From Escarpia spicata (taxonomy: Eukaryota; Annelida; Polychaeta; Sabellida; Siboglinidae): a stretch of DNA of 64,000 nt. The translations under genes were made by a program, and so were the position numbers. The notes below the pieces were generated by a model. The model ran no database searches. It was not told the DNA's origin and saw only the letters and a list, made by a program, of their open reading frames with translations. Below, piece by piece: positions 39,201-44,879 of this stretch (position 1 is its first letter; the number at the start of each line of letters is the position of its first letter). The stretch spans positions 64,167,235 to 64,231,234 of the forward strand of contig OZ023210.1 in assembly GCA_963995525.1 (NCBI GenBank). The letters are read 5' to 3'.

Positions 39201-42200
39201 AATCCATTAACAAAGAACATATACGGCTAGGCGGAGACTCTAACCTTCCCAACATAGATTGGGACCTACTCAGCACAAAGCCAGATGCTACTTGAAATTG
39301 CCAATGACTTTGGGCTTGATCAGTTGTACACGAACCCACCAGAATAAACAACCCTTTGGATTTGTTCTTTACAATTAACCCCACCCTTGTTGAAAGATCT
39401 ACAGTAGTACCAGGAATAAGCAATCACGACGGCATACCAGTAATCATAAACAGCTGTAAGCCCAGGGTCATCAAGCAAAAGCCATGCAAAATATACATGT
39501 ACCACAAAGCTAACGTGCAGGCTCTGAAAGAAGACCTGCTCAAATGGAGCAATGAGTTTGTATCAAGGGATACATCCAAGAACACAGTTGATGAAATGTA
39601 TACAGAATTCCAACCTTTTTACTCAATAATGAACCCTAACATACCAACAAAAATAATATAAAAACCAAACACTGTGGATAAATAAGCGAATCAAATGACT
39701 ACACAAACATAAACAAAGGGCTTTCAACACTCACAAACTACATTGACATCAAGCCAGCTATGAAAACTGTTGTAAGATACGTCAAACCACACACAGAGAG
39801 AAAAGAAATGCTTACAAAAGATATATATCATCCATTTGTTCCGACTCACCAAAACGATTCTGGTCATACATATAAAGCCTTAAAGTTGATACAGTCGGAA
39901 TACCAACCTTAATGAAAGACAACAGGGTAGAATCAGACAACAGACTTAAAGAAGAAATCCTCAATAACCAATTTAAGTCAGTCTTTACAAATAAAAACAC
40001 CAACCTACCACAAGAACCATATTCAAACATACCAGCTATGCCTGACATCACCATCACAACAAAAGGAGTCGCCAAATTACTTCATGACTTAAAACAAACA
40101 AATCAACAGGACCCGATGAAGTGCCAGCCAGAATCTTACAACTGGCCACCTATGAATTAGGTCCATTGGACTTCTCAAAGCATTCGACACCGTTCCCCAT
40201 AACTGGCTCCTAAATAAATGAAAGTGATATGGCATCCACAACAAAACACACCCCTGGATCTCTAACTTTCTCAAGTGTCGTGAACAGAGAGTGGTGGTTG
40301 GGGGAGAACATTCCCCCCCTGGACAAATGTTATATCAGGTGTACCGCAAGGCACGGTATTGGGACCGTTTCTCTTCCTGATATACATAAATGATCTACCT
40401 GACAATATCCACTCCACAGTCCGTCTGTTTATAGACTGTATCCTCTCTAGAGAAATCAATAATCAGTCTGACTCACAAGAACTACAGAAAGACCTAAATG
40501 AGTTACCAAAATGGGAACACGACTGGCAGATGCACTTGAACCCCAAAAATACTTTGTGATGAGACTAACCCATGCAAGAAACGTACATTTTTTAATTATA
40601 TTCTAGGAAACGCAACACTACAGGAAACTGACAGTCATCCCTGTCTAGGAGCATATATCACCAAAGATCTCACCTGCAACAAACACATCCAGCAGATGAT
40701 GCAGATTACAGGCTCGGCAAACCGTACCCTAGCATTTATCAGACGCAACCTCTACTCGTGCCCCCAAAACATCAAAACAGCTGCCTACACAACCCATGTC
40801 CGACCACTCCTAGAATACTCATCATCCGTGTGGGACCTCCACACCCAGGTCCTCATCAACAAAATAGAAATGGTCCAAAGACGGGCAGTTCGCTTTTACG
40901 ATTATACATCCAGAGAAACTGGATGTGTGTCAGAAATGAAAAAACTAAATCTACAATAACTAACAACCAGACAAACAAACAGACGCCTCACCATATTCCA
41001 CAAAGCCATCTATCGGCAATTCCATGACTCAAGGAACATGAGGGAAAAAATTAATTTCATTATTTCATTTTACAAAGGGTTAACATTTATTCACAAGATC
41101 CCTAATTTGCAGAAAATTCTTGACATTTTTTTCCTCATGGTTCTGGCATCAACACGTTACATTATTTCATGGCGACAGACTACCCAAAAATATGAATATT
41201 AAGCCTCTCAAATCACCTACACCAAACTGATTTTGACACTTCATTTCACTCAACTTATAATGTCAGTAGCATCAGTTTAAAGAATAAGGAAGTTTAAAAT
41301 ATTTTCTGAAAGTAGATATCAAAAAATTGGATTTGAAGCAATGTGCTCAATCAGTATTACGCCCATCACAACAAAAATCTGAATTGTTTAAGTGAGAAGA
41401 AAATCTGAAGGCATAGAAACATGTCCTCCCTAATTCTCTTAGCACTAGCCAAGGTAAAGTTAATAAATATGTCAGTCAGTCTTGAAATGACGTGATTTGA
41501 ATTTGAGAGAGGACGTAAAACTGCAACATCCATCACATGTAACGTCCGTCACAGGAAAAAGTAGATTCAGTAACGTCTGTAATATGTAACGTCTGTCACA
41601 TGTAACGTCCGTCAAAAAAAGTAGATTAAGTAACATCTGTAACATTCATATAAGTCAATGGAAAAGTCAGGCATCTCACATCTTCAGTGATGGAAGTTTT
41701 TGCTATATTCACAGAGGAATATCCAGATGTTAAGATCGGAAAAAGCAAGTTTGCTTCTCTTCACCCTCTCCAAGTACAGCTCAGCAACAAGTTACCACAT
41801 AATGTACACCTTTTCAACCATCATGTGAACTTTATTCTTGCTACAAATGCACTCCACGCCCACTGTCCAAACATACCTAACTATAACAATGAACTTCCAG
41901 AGAAACTACTTTGCAGTCCAGCCTCTACAGACTGTTGGTTTAACAACTGCGAAAACCGCAAGGACAGGAAAGTTTTCACGGCCGTGACTGACATGGATGA
42001 TGCAGCAGAAGTGACTTTCAAAGGTAGTGGAAGAGGGAACAACTGATGATTTGTGCACCTATGTTTCCTCCACATTGCCCCAATATATGGAGCACTGCTA
42101 CATTAAATGAGAGCAGACAGCAACTTACAAATTGGAGTGGGAGGCGATTGAAGGTAGTGGGAGGCGATTGAAGGTAGTGGGAGGCGATTGAAGATAGTGA

Positions 42201-44650
42201 GAATAAGGCACTGCTGCAGGTTGACTTTTCAAAAAACATGTGTCAATACCAGGATGAGATACAAAGTGCTCATTGACAGCAACATCAAGCGAGCCTGTTT
42301 ACAGCAGCCCTGTGGCATACTGGCATGCTCCACTCGATTGTGATACAAAGTGCTCATTGACAGCAACATCAAGTGAGCCTTTTTACAGCAGCCCTGTGGC
42401 ATACTGGCATGCTCCACTCGATTGTGATACAAAGTGCTCATTGTCAGTAACATCAAGTGAGCCTGTATGCTCCACTCGATTGTGGTAGCATCTGATAATC
42501 TTGCACACTTGAAAGACACCATCATAACATACCTTGACATGCTCTTGGAAATTATACCTAATTGAACCACGCGTCTTCCTTTGTTGAGGTGGCTGGGTCA
42601 GTGTCCTTGAAATTACTACATCCGATAAAAAAAAGAAGTGAGGCCCTCAAATTGAAAGAGGTGTTTGCCGATGCCCCAGCCATCAAAAGAATTGCTCGGT
42701 TCCACTACCTCACCATTGAGGATGGTCGCTGCGTCCCCTTCCACTACCTCACCATTGAGGATGGTCGCTGTGCCCCTTCCACTACCTCACCATTGAGGAT
42801 GGTCGCTGTGTCCCCTTCGTTCTGACGAATGATGCAGAGAAAACTTCCAAAGAAATTCACCTGCCTACTAATGAGCCCCCTACTGACACGAGAGAAGAAG
42901 GGCCCTACTGACAAGACAGAAGAAGGGCCCTACTGACACGACAGAAGAAGGGCCCTACTGACACGACAGAAGAAGGGCCAACCCAAGTTGGTGACTGGTG
43001 GTTGTTGAATATAATGATGAACTCTTTCCTGGAGGTAAAGCAGCTTAGTGATGGGAATTACAAAGTGAGCGTTATGCAACGAGCTGGTACCACCTGGAAA
43101 TGGCCATCCAAAGAGGACAAGATCTTCTATGTTAGAGAGAAGATGAAGAAAAAGCTGCCGCCACCCACCATGATCAATGAAAGGGATCACTGGGGCGTGA
43201 GTTTCCCCAATTTTGATTAACCGTAGATTTGTATACAAGGCCACAGTAGTCCTGAATATGATACAAGATGGTATACTAAAATTAGGCAGATCTTTCCCCA
43301 CCTATTAATTTTGACTGAATCCATACCATATGATATCAGTGACTACTGTGATCTATATGATCTAAAAATGCACCGGATATGACATTTGTGGACTTGTAAC
43401 TTTTTACAGGCAGTGATGCTTTGGATTGTTTTTTTATTTGCAGACCCTTGTGTAACCATTTTAGCGGACTGTGTTTGTCTTCAACTCGACAGTTTTTAGA
43501 TGAACTTTACCTTTAGAATAATTGCAGGCTGTTGCATGACAGAAATGTACAAGAGACTATGGATATATTGGTAAATCCTCAGTGGCTTCATATAATTTTG
43601 AAAGTTTAGTTAAGTCATCAAAATCCACACCATGATCTTCATCATGCATGACAATGCTTTTATCATCACAGCAGTGGACAATGTAGTGCTTTTTATGGTC
43701 ACAGGACTTCATTTTATGTCAGTGGACAAAATGTAACATCCGTCACATAACGTCTGGCACACACAATTATGTAATAATTTTCCTTATTGTTTTCAAGCTG
43801 AATTGTAATTGGCAGTCTTCTACAGCCAGGCTACGTTCACTCCAAGGGCAAACATTTATTTGTACAATTTAAGGGTTTCATACAATTTGGAAATAAAGTT
43901 AGTTGGTTTTTAATCGAACAATAAAAGATCGAAAATTCTGAAAAACTTTAATACACGACTAACAACCTTGCATGCACACCCAACCCTGACCATATGACTC
44001 CTAAGCCTATGCCATGGAGTGTTGGCTAGTACTCAACCAAGACAGACTCCTCCATTTCGATTTTCGTTCTGTCTAGAGCACGCTGCTCTGGTATTAAAAG
44101 TGAGAGTCCAGTGTCCTGTCTAAAATGTTCATGTTGAAATGTTGACTTAACAAACTTTAAAATGACTTAAAGATTATTTGAACCAGGATACTCTGTCATT
44201 GGGTTTGGATAGATGTCAGTCAGACTCAAACGTCAAACAGGAACTTGAAAGTTGACTCTTGACTTGAGCTGAGGAAACTGGCATAACACAAAGATTTAAT
44301 AACAAAGAATAACAAAAAAATTTACCTAAATGGCACAAATTAATTGTAATCCTACTGATCCTACCCCTCACCACAAGGGAGTAACTAGTATGTAGACACT
44401 GCTAATAATTTAGACAAGTTAACTAAGAGGTAAGGTTGGTCGATCATCAATGTGTATGAGCGATATTAGCAGAATCTCGTCTTACTTTTCGCCCAGGCCA
44501 TTCGAAGCGGGTTTCTGTTTCGGCTTCGCGAAAAACGACCTGAAAGACAAAAAACGTATTAATGACACACAACACGTAGTATTGCAATATCAAAAACGTG
44601 AAACATATTCAGACCTAATTTCTAACTCACATAATGGATTTCTGCGCCAT
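1..44650 (-). CDS. LIG1: DNA ligase 1 (ATP-dependent replicative ligase), 19 exons, 3' end outside window
   Basis: Nuclear ligase that seals nicks between Okazaki fragments and in excision repair. Exons in transcript order: 44631-44650, 44486-44539, 35840-36035, 35110-35200, 34364-34518, 31124-31205, 29673-29729, 27301-27679, 7423-7530, 6924-6980, 5415-5587, 4914-4978, 4115-4216, 3498-3666, 2935-3034, 2089-2174, 1686-1801, 981-1187, 1-86. All junctions use GT-AG and all phases agree, giving 767 codons in 2303 nt. Domain order: PCNA-binding PIP box QKSIMSFF at residues 3-10; a disordered Lys/Glu/Ser-rich region to about 345; the DNA-binding domain at about 350-625; then the nucleotidyltransferase domain with active-site lysine K663 in KYDGER, the SRNQEDNT segment, and motif III around DSEAVAWD. 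Motifs IV-VI and the OB fold lie before position 1. The N-terminal linker looks roughly 95 residues longer than in vertebrate LIG1. Family identity is very secure. The exact joins are read from the sequence and not confirmed by RNA. Confidence 0.97.
87..980. other. LIG1 intron 18, AT-rich, no gene seen
   Basis: AT-rich intron between exons 18 and 19. No ORF, array or recognisable mobile element stood out by eye. Confidence 0.6.
981..1187 (-). CDS. LIG1: LIG1 exon 18
   Basis: 207 nt, phase 0 at both ends, residues 671-739. It contains SRNQEDNT and motif III (DSEAVAWD followed by [14 protein letters not shown]), all typical of DNA ligase 1. The acceptor CAG is at 1190-1188 and the donor GT at 980-979. 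Confidence 0.96.
1286..1410. repeat. 22-bp minisatellite, about 6 copies, LIG1 intron 17
   Basis: Imperfect tandem copies of a 22-bp unit (CAACCGTGACGAGGGGAGCA plus AT), about 100 bp into the intron and about 275 bp before exon 17. Confidence 0.85.
1686..1801 (-). CDS. LIG1: LIG1 exon 17, active-site lysine
   Basis: 116 nt, residues 632-670. The catalytic motif I KYDGER is intact. The lysine that is adenylylated (K663) is the AAG codon at 1709-1707. The preceding residues [13 protein letters not shown] are the classic LIG1 signature before motif I. Confidence 0.97.
1886..1933. repeat. (TG)n microsatellite
   Basis: Roughly 48 bp of TG dinucleotides with a GCGCGA interruption, in LIG1 intron 16. 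Confidence 0.9.
2089..2174 (-). CDS. LIG1: LIG1 exon 16
   Basis: 86 nt, residues 603-631. It reads [19 protein letters not shown], the link between the DNA-binding and catalytic domains in LIG1. The codon shared with exon 15 gives Cys and the codon shared with exon 17 gives Gly. Confidence 0.95.
2270..2640 (+). mobile_element. tRNA-derived SINE-like element in LIG1 intron 15
   Basis: A tRNA-like head with a Pol III B-box-like motif (GGGTTTGAAGCCT at 2361-2373) is followed by a central segment containing CTTGGGCAAGTTCGTTCACT. The tail (AAAGTGCTTTGTGCAGTC, then GCACTATACAA) resembles that of many invertebrate and fish tRNA-SINEs. The boundaries are approximate and no target-site duplication was confirmed. 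Confidence 0.45.
2935..3034 (-). CDS. LIG1: LIG1 exon 15
   Basis: 100 nt, residues 570-602, DNA-binding domain. It encodes [11 protein letters not shown] and IIKTTYC. The cysteine codon is split TG|T with exon 16. Confidence 0.94.
3300..3365. repeat. GA-rich simple repeat
   Basis: Purine tract of GAGAG/GGGAGGGAG units within LIG1 intron 14. Confidence 0.85.
3498..3666 (-). CDS. LIG1: LIG1 exon 14
   Basis: 169 nt, residues 514-569, DNA-binding domain. It encodes [20 protein letters not shown] and [15 protein letters not shown], near-diagnostic LIG1 text. Phase 0 start; the last base completes an Asp codon in exon 15. Confidence 0.97.
4115..4216 (-). CDS. LIG1: LIG1 exon 13
   Basis: 102 nt, 34 codons, residues 480-513, phase 0 at both ends. 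It encodes [18 protein letters not shown] of the DNA-binding domain. Confidence 0.95.
4690..4918. repeat. 29-bp tandem repeat containing copies of the exon 12 splice donor
   Basis: About eight 29-bp units. On the minus strand each reads close to GGCTGAGGYAGGGAGCAGTC. The unit nearest exon 12 is the exon-intron boundary itself, so the array appears to have grown from the 5' splice site. GT-containing copies sit at 4825-4826 and 4709-4710. Confidence 0.9.
4914..4978 (-). CDS. LIG1: LIG1 exon 12
   Basis: 65 nt, residues 458-479. It encodes [21 protein letters not shown] of the DNA-binding domain. The donor GT at 4913-4912 lies inside the first unit of the 29-bp array. Confidence 0.95.
5415..5587 (-). 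CDS. LIG1: LIG1 exon 11
   Basis: 173 nt, residues 400-457. It encodes [17 protein letters not shown] and [20 protein letters not shown] of the DNA-binding domain. The first base completes an Arg codon from exon 10. Confidence 0.96.
5757..6040. repeat. 26-bp minisatellite, about 11 copies, LIG1 intron 10
   Basis: Tandem units of ATGTCACTCTTCTGAAACST plus CACYGT with few substitutions. Confidence 0.92.
6233..6302. repeat. (TG)n microsatellite
   Basis: About 70 bp of TG with TATG interruptions, LIG1 intron 10. Confidence 0.93.
6303..6923. other. LIG1 intron 10 remainder, no gene seen
   Basis: AT-rich, no convincing coding or repeat structure by eye. Confidence 0.5.
6924..6980 (-). CDS. LIG1: LIG1 exon 10
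   Basis: 57 nt, residues 381-399. It encodes [18 protein letters not shown] at the start of the DNA-binding domain. The flanking phases match exons 9 and 11. Confidence 0.95.
7423..7530 (-). CDS. LIG1: LIG1 exon 9
   Basis: 108 nt, residues 345-380. It ends with [16 protein letters not shown], the conserved entry into the LIG1 DNA-binding domain. The acceptor at 7533-7531 closes the 19.8-kb intron 8. Confidence 0.95.
7531..11984. other. Downstream part of LIG1 intron 8; old dispersed repeats, no supported gene
   Basis: A segment at about 7620-7900 recurs at about 9160-9350 (both carry an AATTTTGAAAGTGATTGTAT block followed by GTAATTTAT text). GGAATTGG-type text at 8806-9150 resembles a decayed small DNA transposon. 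A C-only tract sits near 8470. The rest is AT-rich, and no multi-exon coding pattern was found on either strand. Confidence 0.4.
11985..12245. repeat. 19-bp minisatellite, about 13 degenerate copies
   Basis: Units close to GCTGAGAAATGAGACAACT, decaying toward the 3' end, in LIG1 intron 8. Confidence 0.88.
12374..12501 (-). CDS. Putative first coding exon of an unidentified nested gene
   Basis: The ATG at 12501 opens 42 codons plus two bases ending at a good donor (CCAG|GTGTGT at 12374/12373). The peptide begins [19 protein letters not shown] and continues with [20 protein letters not shown]. Local GC is higher than the flanks, and the upstream 60 bp are GC-rich, as at a small promoter. I do not recognise the protein and could not find its next exon between here and 7531. 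It lies inside LIG1 intron 8 on the same strand, so it would be a nested gene, an alternative LIG1 first exon or a retained pseudogene fragment. If an alternative LIG1 exon, its 2-base overhang would match the phase of exon 9, which also needs two upstream bases. Confidence 0.4.
13041..15890. repeat. 60-bp minisatellite, about 47 copies
   Basis: Highly homogeneous 60-bp units, about 2.85 kb, in LIG1 intron 8. Each unit has a perfect 9-bp inverted repeat (CACTAGAGC and GCTCTAGTG, 20-nt loop). The commonest variant is G/A in GGAAG[G/A]CAATG. Length variants lack 9 bp or 6 bp. The unit happens to be stop-free, so long ORFs cross it on both strands; these are judged artefacts. Confidence 0.97.
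15891..16348. other. Upstream flank of the C1q gene
   Basis: Short (GA)n at about 16029-16045 and AT-rich sequence. A pyrimidine tract with CAG sits just before the C1q ATG (TCTGTTTTTCAG at 16334-16345), so a separate upstream 5' UTR exon is likely but was not located. Confidence 0.5.
16349..16607 (+). CDS. C1q gene coding exon 1: signal peptide and first 12 Gly-X-Y triplets
   Basis: 259 nt from the ATG to the donor GGTGAG at 16608. It encodes the signal peptide, the CGPC pair and triplets GPA through GIK. Confidence 0.92.
16349..17606 (+). CDS. Collagen-like C1q-domain secreted protein, two coding exons
   Basis: Coding exons 16349-16607 and 17056-17606 join G|GT in phase and give 269 residues. 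Residues 1-26 are a signal peptide (hydrophobic [13 protein letters not shown]). C45 and C48 lie in CGPC just before the collagen region and could link trimers. Residues 51-137 are 29 uninterrupted Gly-X-Y triplets; the intron falls inside a glycine codon, as is common in collagens. Residues from about 143 to 269 form a globular C1q domain with [33 protein letters not shown] and the terminal [11 protein letters not shown]. The architecture matches C1q/CTRP-like pattern-recognition or extracellular proteins, which are greatly expanded in molluscs. The exons are GC-rich against an AT-rich surround. The gene is nested inside LIG1 intron 8 on the opposite strand. No disabling lesion is seen. Specific ligand and function are unknown. 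Confidence 0.93.
17056..17606 (+). CDS. C1q gene coding exon 2: 17 triplets and C1q domain
   Basis: Acceptor TTACACAG at 17048-17055; 551 nt ending in TGA at 17604-17606. It includes the whole C1q domain in one exon, as is usual for the family. Confidence 0.94.
19048..19135 (+). other. tRNA-like sequence in left arm of fold-back element
   Basis: GGTGCCGCTAGCTTAGTTGG (A-box region) and GGTTCAATC (B-box region) at about tRNA spacing, with CTTGT where an anticodon loop would be. The stems are imperfect, so it is a tRNA relic or promoter module and not a working tRNA gene. Confidence 0.5.
19582..19669 (-). other. tRNA-like sequence in right arm of fold-back element
   Basis: Mirror copy of the left-arm module, better preserved: TAGCTCAGTTGGTAAATG as A box and GGTTCAAATC as B box. 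The 5' GGTGCCG and 3' TGACGCC could pair as a degenerate acceptor stem with one mismatch and two G-U pairs. Confidence 0.5.
20721..22438. other. LIG1 intron 8, no gene seen
   Basis: AT-rich sequence, no strong ORF, array or terminal inverted repeat noticed. Confidence 0.4.
22439..23114. mobile_element. TTAA-flanked MITE, 676 bp, second family
   Basis: Left end TTAACCATTTCAGTAC and right end GTACTAAAATGGTTAA are inverted repeats with one mismatch over 16 bp. Subterminal GGCCGGAAAATCGGCCT text is repeated near the right end. TTAA ends and CC-starting repeats fit the piggyBac superfamily. No transposase seen. Confidence 0.72.
23115..23730. other. LIG1 intron 8 flank of the 34-bp array, no gene seen
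   Basis: AT-rich, ending in a short (TC)n next to the satellite. Confidence 0.4.
23735..26527. repeat. 34-bp minisatellite, about 80 copies
   Basis: Units of ATGGCACAGAGCAATGTCCT plus CTCTGTGCTCCTCC, about 2.8 kb, in LIG1 intron 8 just upstream of exon 9 in transcript sense. Each unit has a perfect 8-bp inverted repeat, GCACAGAG and CTCTGTGC, around a 9-nt loop. Because 34 is not a multiple of 3, reading frames rotate; long stretches are open in every frame on both strands. Confidence 0.97.
26528..27300. other. LIG1 intron 8 next to exon 8; 35-bp duplication
   Basis: A 35-bp unit (starting GATGTTTTGGCTGCTGCTCC) is present twice in tandem at 26806-26875. Otherwise no gene-like signal before the exon 8 donor at 27300. 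Confidence 0.6.
27301..27679 (-). CDS. LIG1: LIG1 exon 8, KTKS-repeat linker
   Basis: 379 nt, residues 219-344. It starts [10 protein letters not shown], matching the SFFxPRK region of vertebrate LIG1 when joined to exon 7. It then has about 11 imperfect copies of a KTKS(E/D)EAD-like unit before ending KPKKPVKK. Highly charged, expected to be disordered and nuclear. This expansion explains much of the extra length compared with vertebrate LIG1. Confidence 0.92.
27680..29672. other. LIG1 intron 7; probable old DNA-transposon sequence
   Basis: ACTTGTCC or its reverse complement recurs at about 28040-28110 and several times at 29230-29300, suggesting a decayed element about 1.25 kb long between them. 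No transposase was recognised and boundaries are not clear. Confidence 0.35.
29673..29729 (-). CDS. LIG1: LIG1 exon 7
   Basis: 57 nt, residues 200-218, encoding [12 protein letters not shown]. Joined to exon 8 it gives SFFG-APRK, corresponding to the second SFFxPRK-type motif of the vertebrate N-terminal region. Confidence 0.88.
30226..31069. mobile_element. hAT-like MITE, 844 bp, LIG1 intron 6
   Basis: Left end CAGGCCTGGGGT and right end ACCCCAGGTCAG are inverted repeats (10 of 12). It is flanked by 8-bp direct repeats GTTGATTC (30218-30225) and GTTGATTG (31070-31077). GTAATAG motifs are frequent near both ends. 8-bp duplication and CAG ends are the hAT signature. No transposase. Confidence 0.78.
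31124..31205 (-). CDS. LIG1: LIG1 exon 6
   Basis: 82 nt, residues 173-199, [20 protein letters not shown] then STKSEKS. Lys/Glu-rich linker; phase 0 start and one-base overhang fit exons 5 and 7. Confidence 0.88.
31206..32909. other. LIG1 intron 5 part, no gene seen
   Basis: A short TG/TA-rich tract lies near 31790-31835. No coding signal. Confidence 0.4.
32910..33740. mobile_element. hAT-like MITE, 831 bp, uninterrupted copy
   Basis: Starts CAGGGCTGGGTCCAATTAC and ends GTAACTGGACCAAGCTG (degenerate inverted repeats). Flanked by TAGACAAC (32902-32909) and TCGACAAC (33741-33748), an 8-bp duplication with one difference. GTAATTG subterminal repeats. Same family as 17942-20720 and carries the unfilled TTAA site GGCTTAATTTAACAAG at about 33303. 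Confidence 0.8.
33749..34363. other. LIG1 intron 5 remainder, no gene seen
   Basis: CAAGAACATTC-type short repeats occur near 33766-33850; nothing else noted. Confidence 0.4.
34364..34518 (-). CDS. LIG1: LIG1 exon 5
   Basis: 155 nt, residues 121-172. It begins [17 protein letters not shown], a basic stretch likely to serve in nuclear import, followed by acidic/Lys-rich linker. Two-base start completes the Gly/Ala codon of exon 4. Confidence 0.9.
34519..35109. other. LIG1 intron 4, no gene seen
   Basis: AT-rich intron without visible elements. Confidence 0.5.
35110..35200 (-). CDS. LIG1: LIG1 exon 4
   Basis: 91 nt, residues 91-120, encoding [18 protein letters not shown] with two SP sites, possible CDK targets as in vertebrate LIG1 (inference). 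Confidence 0.9.
35840..36035 (-). CDS. LIG1: LIG1 exon 3
   Basis: 196 nt, residues 25-90. [20 protein letters not shown] matches the SPVKRP...RKAARVL region of vertebrate LIG1, followed by an acidic cluster DSDDSEDEG. Confidence 0.93.
36041..36101. repeat. 30-bp tandem duplication at the exon 3 acceptor
   Basis: Two copies of ATTATTGGGTAGATACAGAC plus about 10 bp, starting a few bases upstream (in transcript sense) of the exon 3 acceptor. Confidence 0.85.
36102..37077. other. LIG1 intron 2 part, no gene seen
   Basis: No confident feature between the 30-bp duplication and the TTAA element. Confidence 0.4.
37078..37810. mobile_element. Second copy of the TTAAAGGGAATAAAAA element, deleted, inverted
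   Basis: Left end TTAAATGGAATAAAAAC, right end TTTTTATTCCCTTTAA. It matches both ends of the 18434-20295 copy in opposite orientation but lacks the tRNA-like modules and the centre, about 1.1 kb in all. It keeps one long arm (to about 37560) and a short stub of the other, with GTGACGTCAC at 37614-37623. Confidence 0.82.
37841..37950 (+). pseudogene. 2A-like NPGP motif followed by Cys-rich start, LINE ORF remnant
   Basis: Reads [13 protein letters not shown], then [13 protein letters not shown] before frame loss. NPGP followed by a PHD-like CxxC finger is a known ORF start in several animal LINEs. The usual DxE before NPGP is DxN here, so skipping activity is doubtful. Confidence 0.6.
38184..39075. 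repeat. 24-bp minisatellite inside the LINE endonuclease region, about 37 copies
   Basis: Units AGGAACACACAGAACAGACC plus TCAT. The plus-strand frame gives the 8-residue repeat DLIGTHRT, which continues in frame into [20 protein letters not shown] of the endonuclease. The seed sequence is still visible at both edges. Confidence 0.95.
41687..42046 (+). pseudogene. N-terminal fragment of transposon-family protein
   Basis: 120 open codons with cysteines and histidines ([33 protein letters not shown]). Downstream frame is lost in the repeat expansions. Likely inactive. Confidence 0.5.
42253..42983. repeat. Three successive tandem expansions (84, 39 and 25 bp units)
   Basis: 84-bp unit about 2.7 times at 42253-42483; 39-bp unit three times at 42708-42820; 25-bp GGGCCCTACTGACACGACAG-type unit about four times at 42900-42983. 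Confidence 0.88.
43002..43220 (+). pseudogene. C-terminal fragment of transposon-family protein
   Basis: 72 codons with [20 protein letters not shown] and [12 protein letters not shown], ending at a stop. The WKWPxKxDxxxY block is the recognisable part. Confidence 0.5.
43771..44485. other. LIG1 intron 2, 5' part, no gene seen
   Basis: No confident feature between the decayed transposon and exon 2. Confidence 0.5.
44486..44539 (-). CDS. LIG1: LIG1 exon 2
   Basis: 54 nt, residues 7-24 plus two bases, [17 protein letters not shown]. It completes the PIP box begun in exon 1. The Met codon is split AT|G. Confidence 0.93.
44631..44650 (-). CDS. LIG1: LIG1 exon 1 coding part, start codon
   Basis: 20 coding bases, ATG at 44650-44648, MAQKSI plus AT, followed by donor GTGAGT. 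Joining to exon 2 gives QKSIMSFF, a textbook PIP box at residues 3-10, the same place as in vertebrate LIG1, which fixes the start. Confidence 0.92.
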
Positions 44651-44658
44651 AGCGATAT

Positions 44659-44683
44659 CGCGGGAAAAACATTTCGCGCCAAA
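44659..44683 (-). promoter_or_regulatory. Two E2F-type sites just upstream of the LIG1 ATG
   Basis: On the gene strand TTTGGCGCGAAA (44683-44672) is a full E2F palindrome match and TTTTTCCCGCG (44669-44659) a half site. LIG1 is a known S-phase E2F target in animals, so cell-cycle control is expected here. Confidence 0.75.
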
Positions 44684-44879
44684 TCTACGCTGCACATACC
44701 GCTAAACGCCACCACTATAGAAAATAGTTCTTTGCAAATACAACAGAGGGTGTGACGTTAGGGGAACATGAAAGCCGGACTAGGATCCGGGCTGCGAATA
44801 GCAAGTTGGCGGATAATGATAATGGCCCATGCATGCTTCGCCACAGCCGGCTAGCTCACTGTACGGTTACAAATGTCAT

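Larger units (their letters stand above)
37811..41070 (+). mobile_element. Decayed non-LTR retrotransposon (CR1/Jockey-like LINE)
   Basis: In order: an NPGP 2A-like motif and the start of a zinc-finger-like segment (37841-37950); endonuclease pieces including [18 protein letters not shown] (about 39140-39270) and [11 protein letters not shown] (about 39410-39450); reverse transcriptase pieces [13 protein letters not shown] (40100), [15 protein letters not shown] with a frameshift (40170), [20 protein letters not shown] (40340) and the C-terminal thumb (40620-40960). Frameshifts, stops and loss of the catalytic box (FIDC where FADD is expected, about 40430) show it is dead. It lies in LIG1 intron 2 on the opposite strand. 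Clade assignment is approximate. Confidence 0.88.
41490..43770 (+). mobile_element. Decayed transposon-borne gene of uncharacterised animal family, with GTAACGTCYGTCAC flanking repeats
   Basis: Two protein pieces fit a family I recall only as uncharacterised, multi-copy animal proteins. The N-terminal piece is [14 protein letters not shown] with later [13 protein letters not shown] (41687-42046). The C-terminal piece contains [13 protein letters not shown] (43002-43220). Between them the frame is broken by expansions: an 84-bp unit at 42253-42483, a 39-bp unit at 42708-42820, and a 25-bp unit at 42900-42983. TGTAACGTCYGTCAC-like motifs recur at 41525-41615 and again at 43728-43760, suggesting subterminal repeats of one mobile element. 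Superfamily not determined. Confidence 0.55.
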
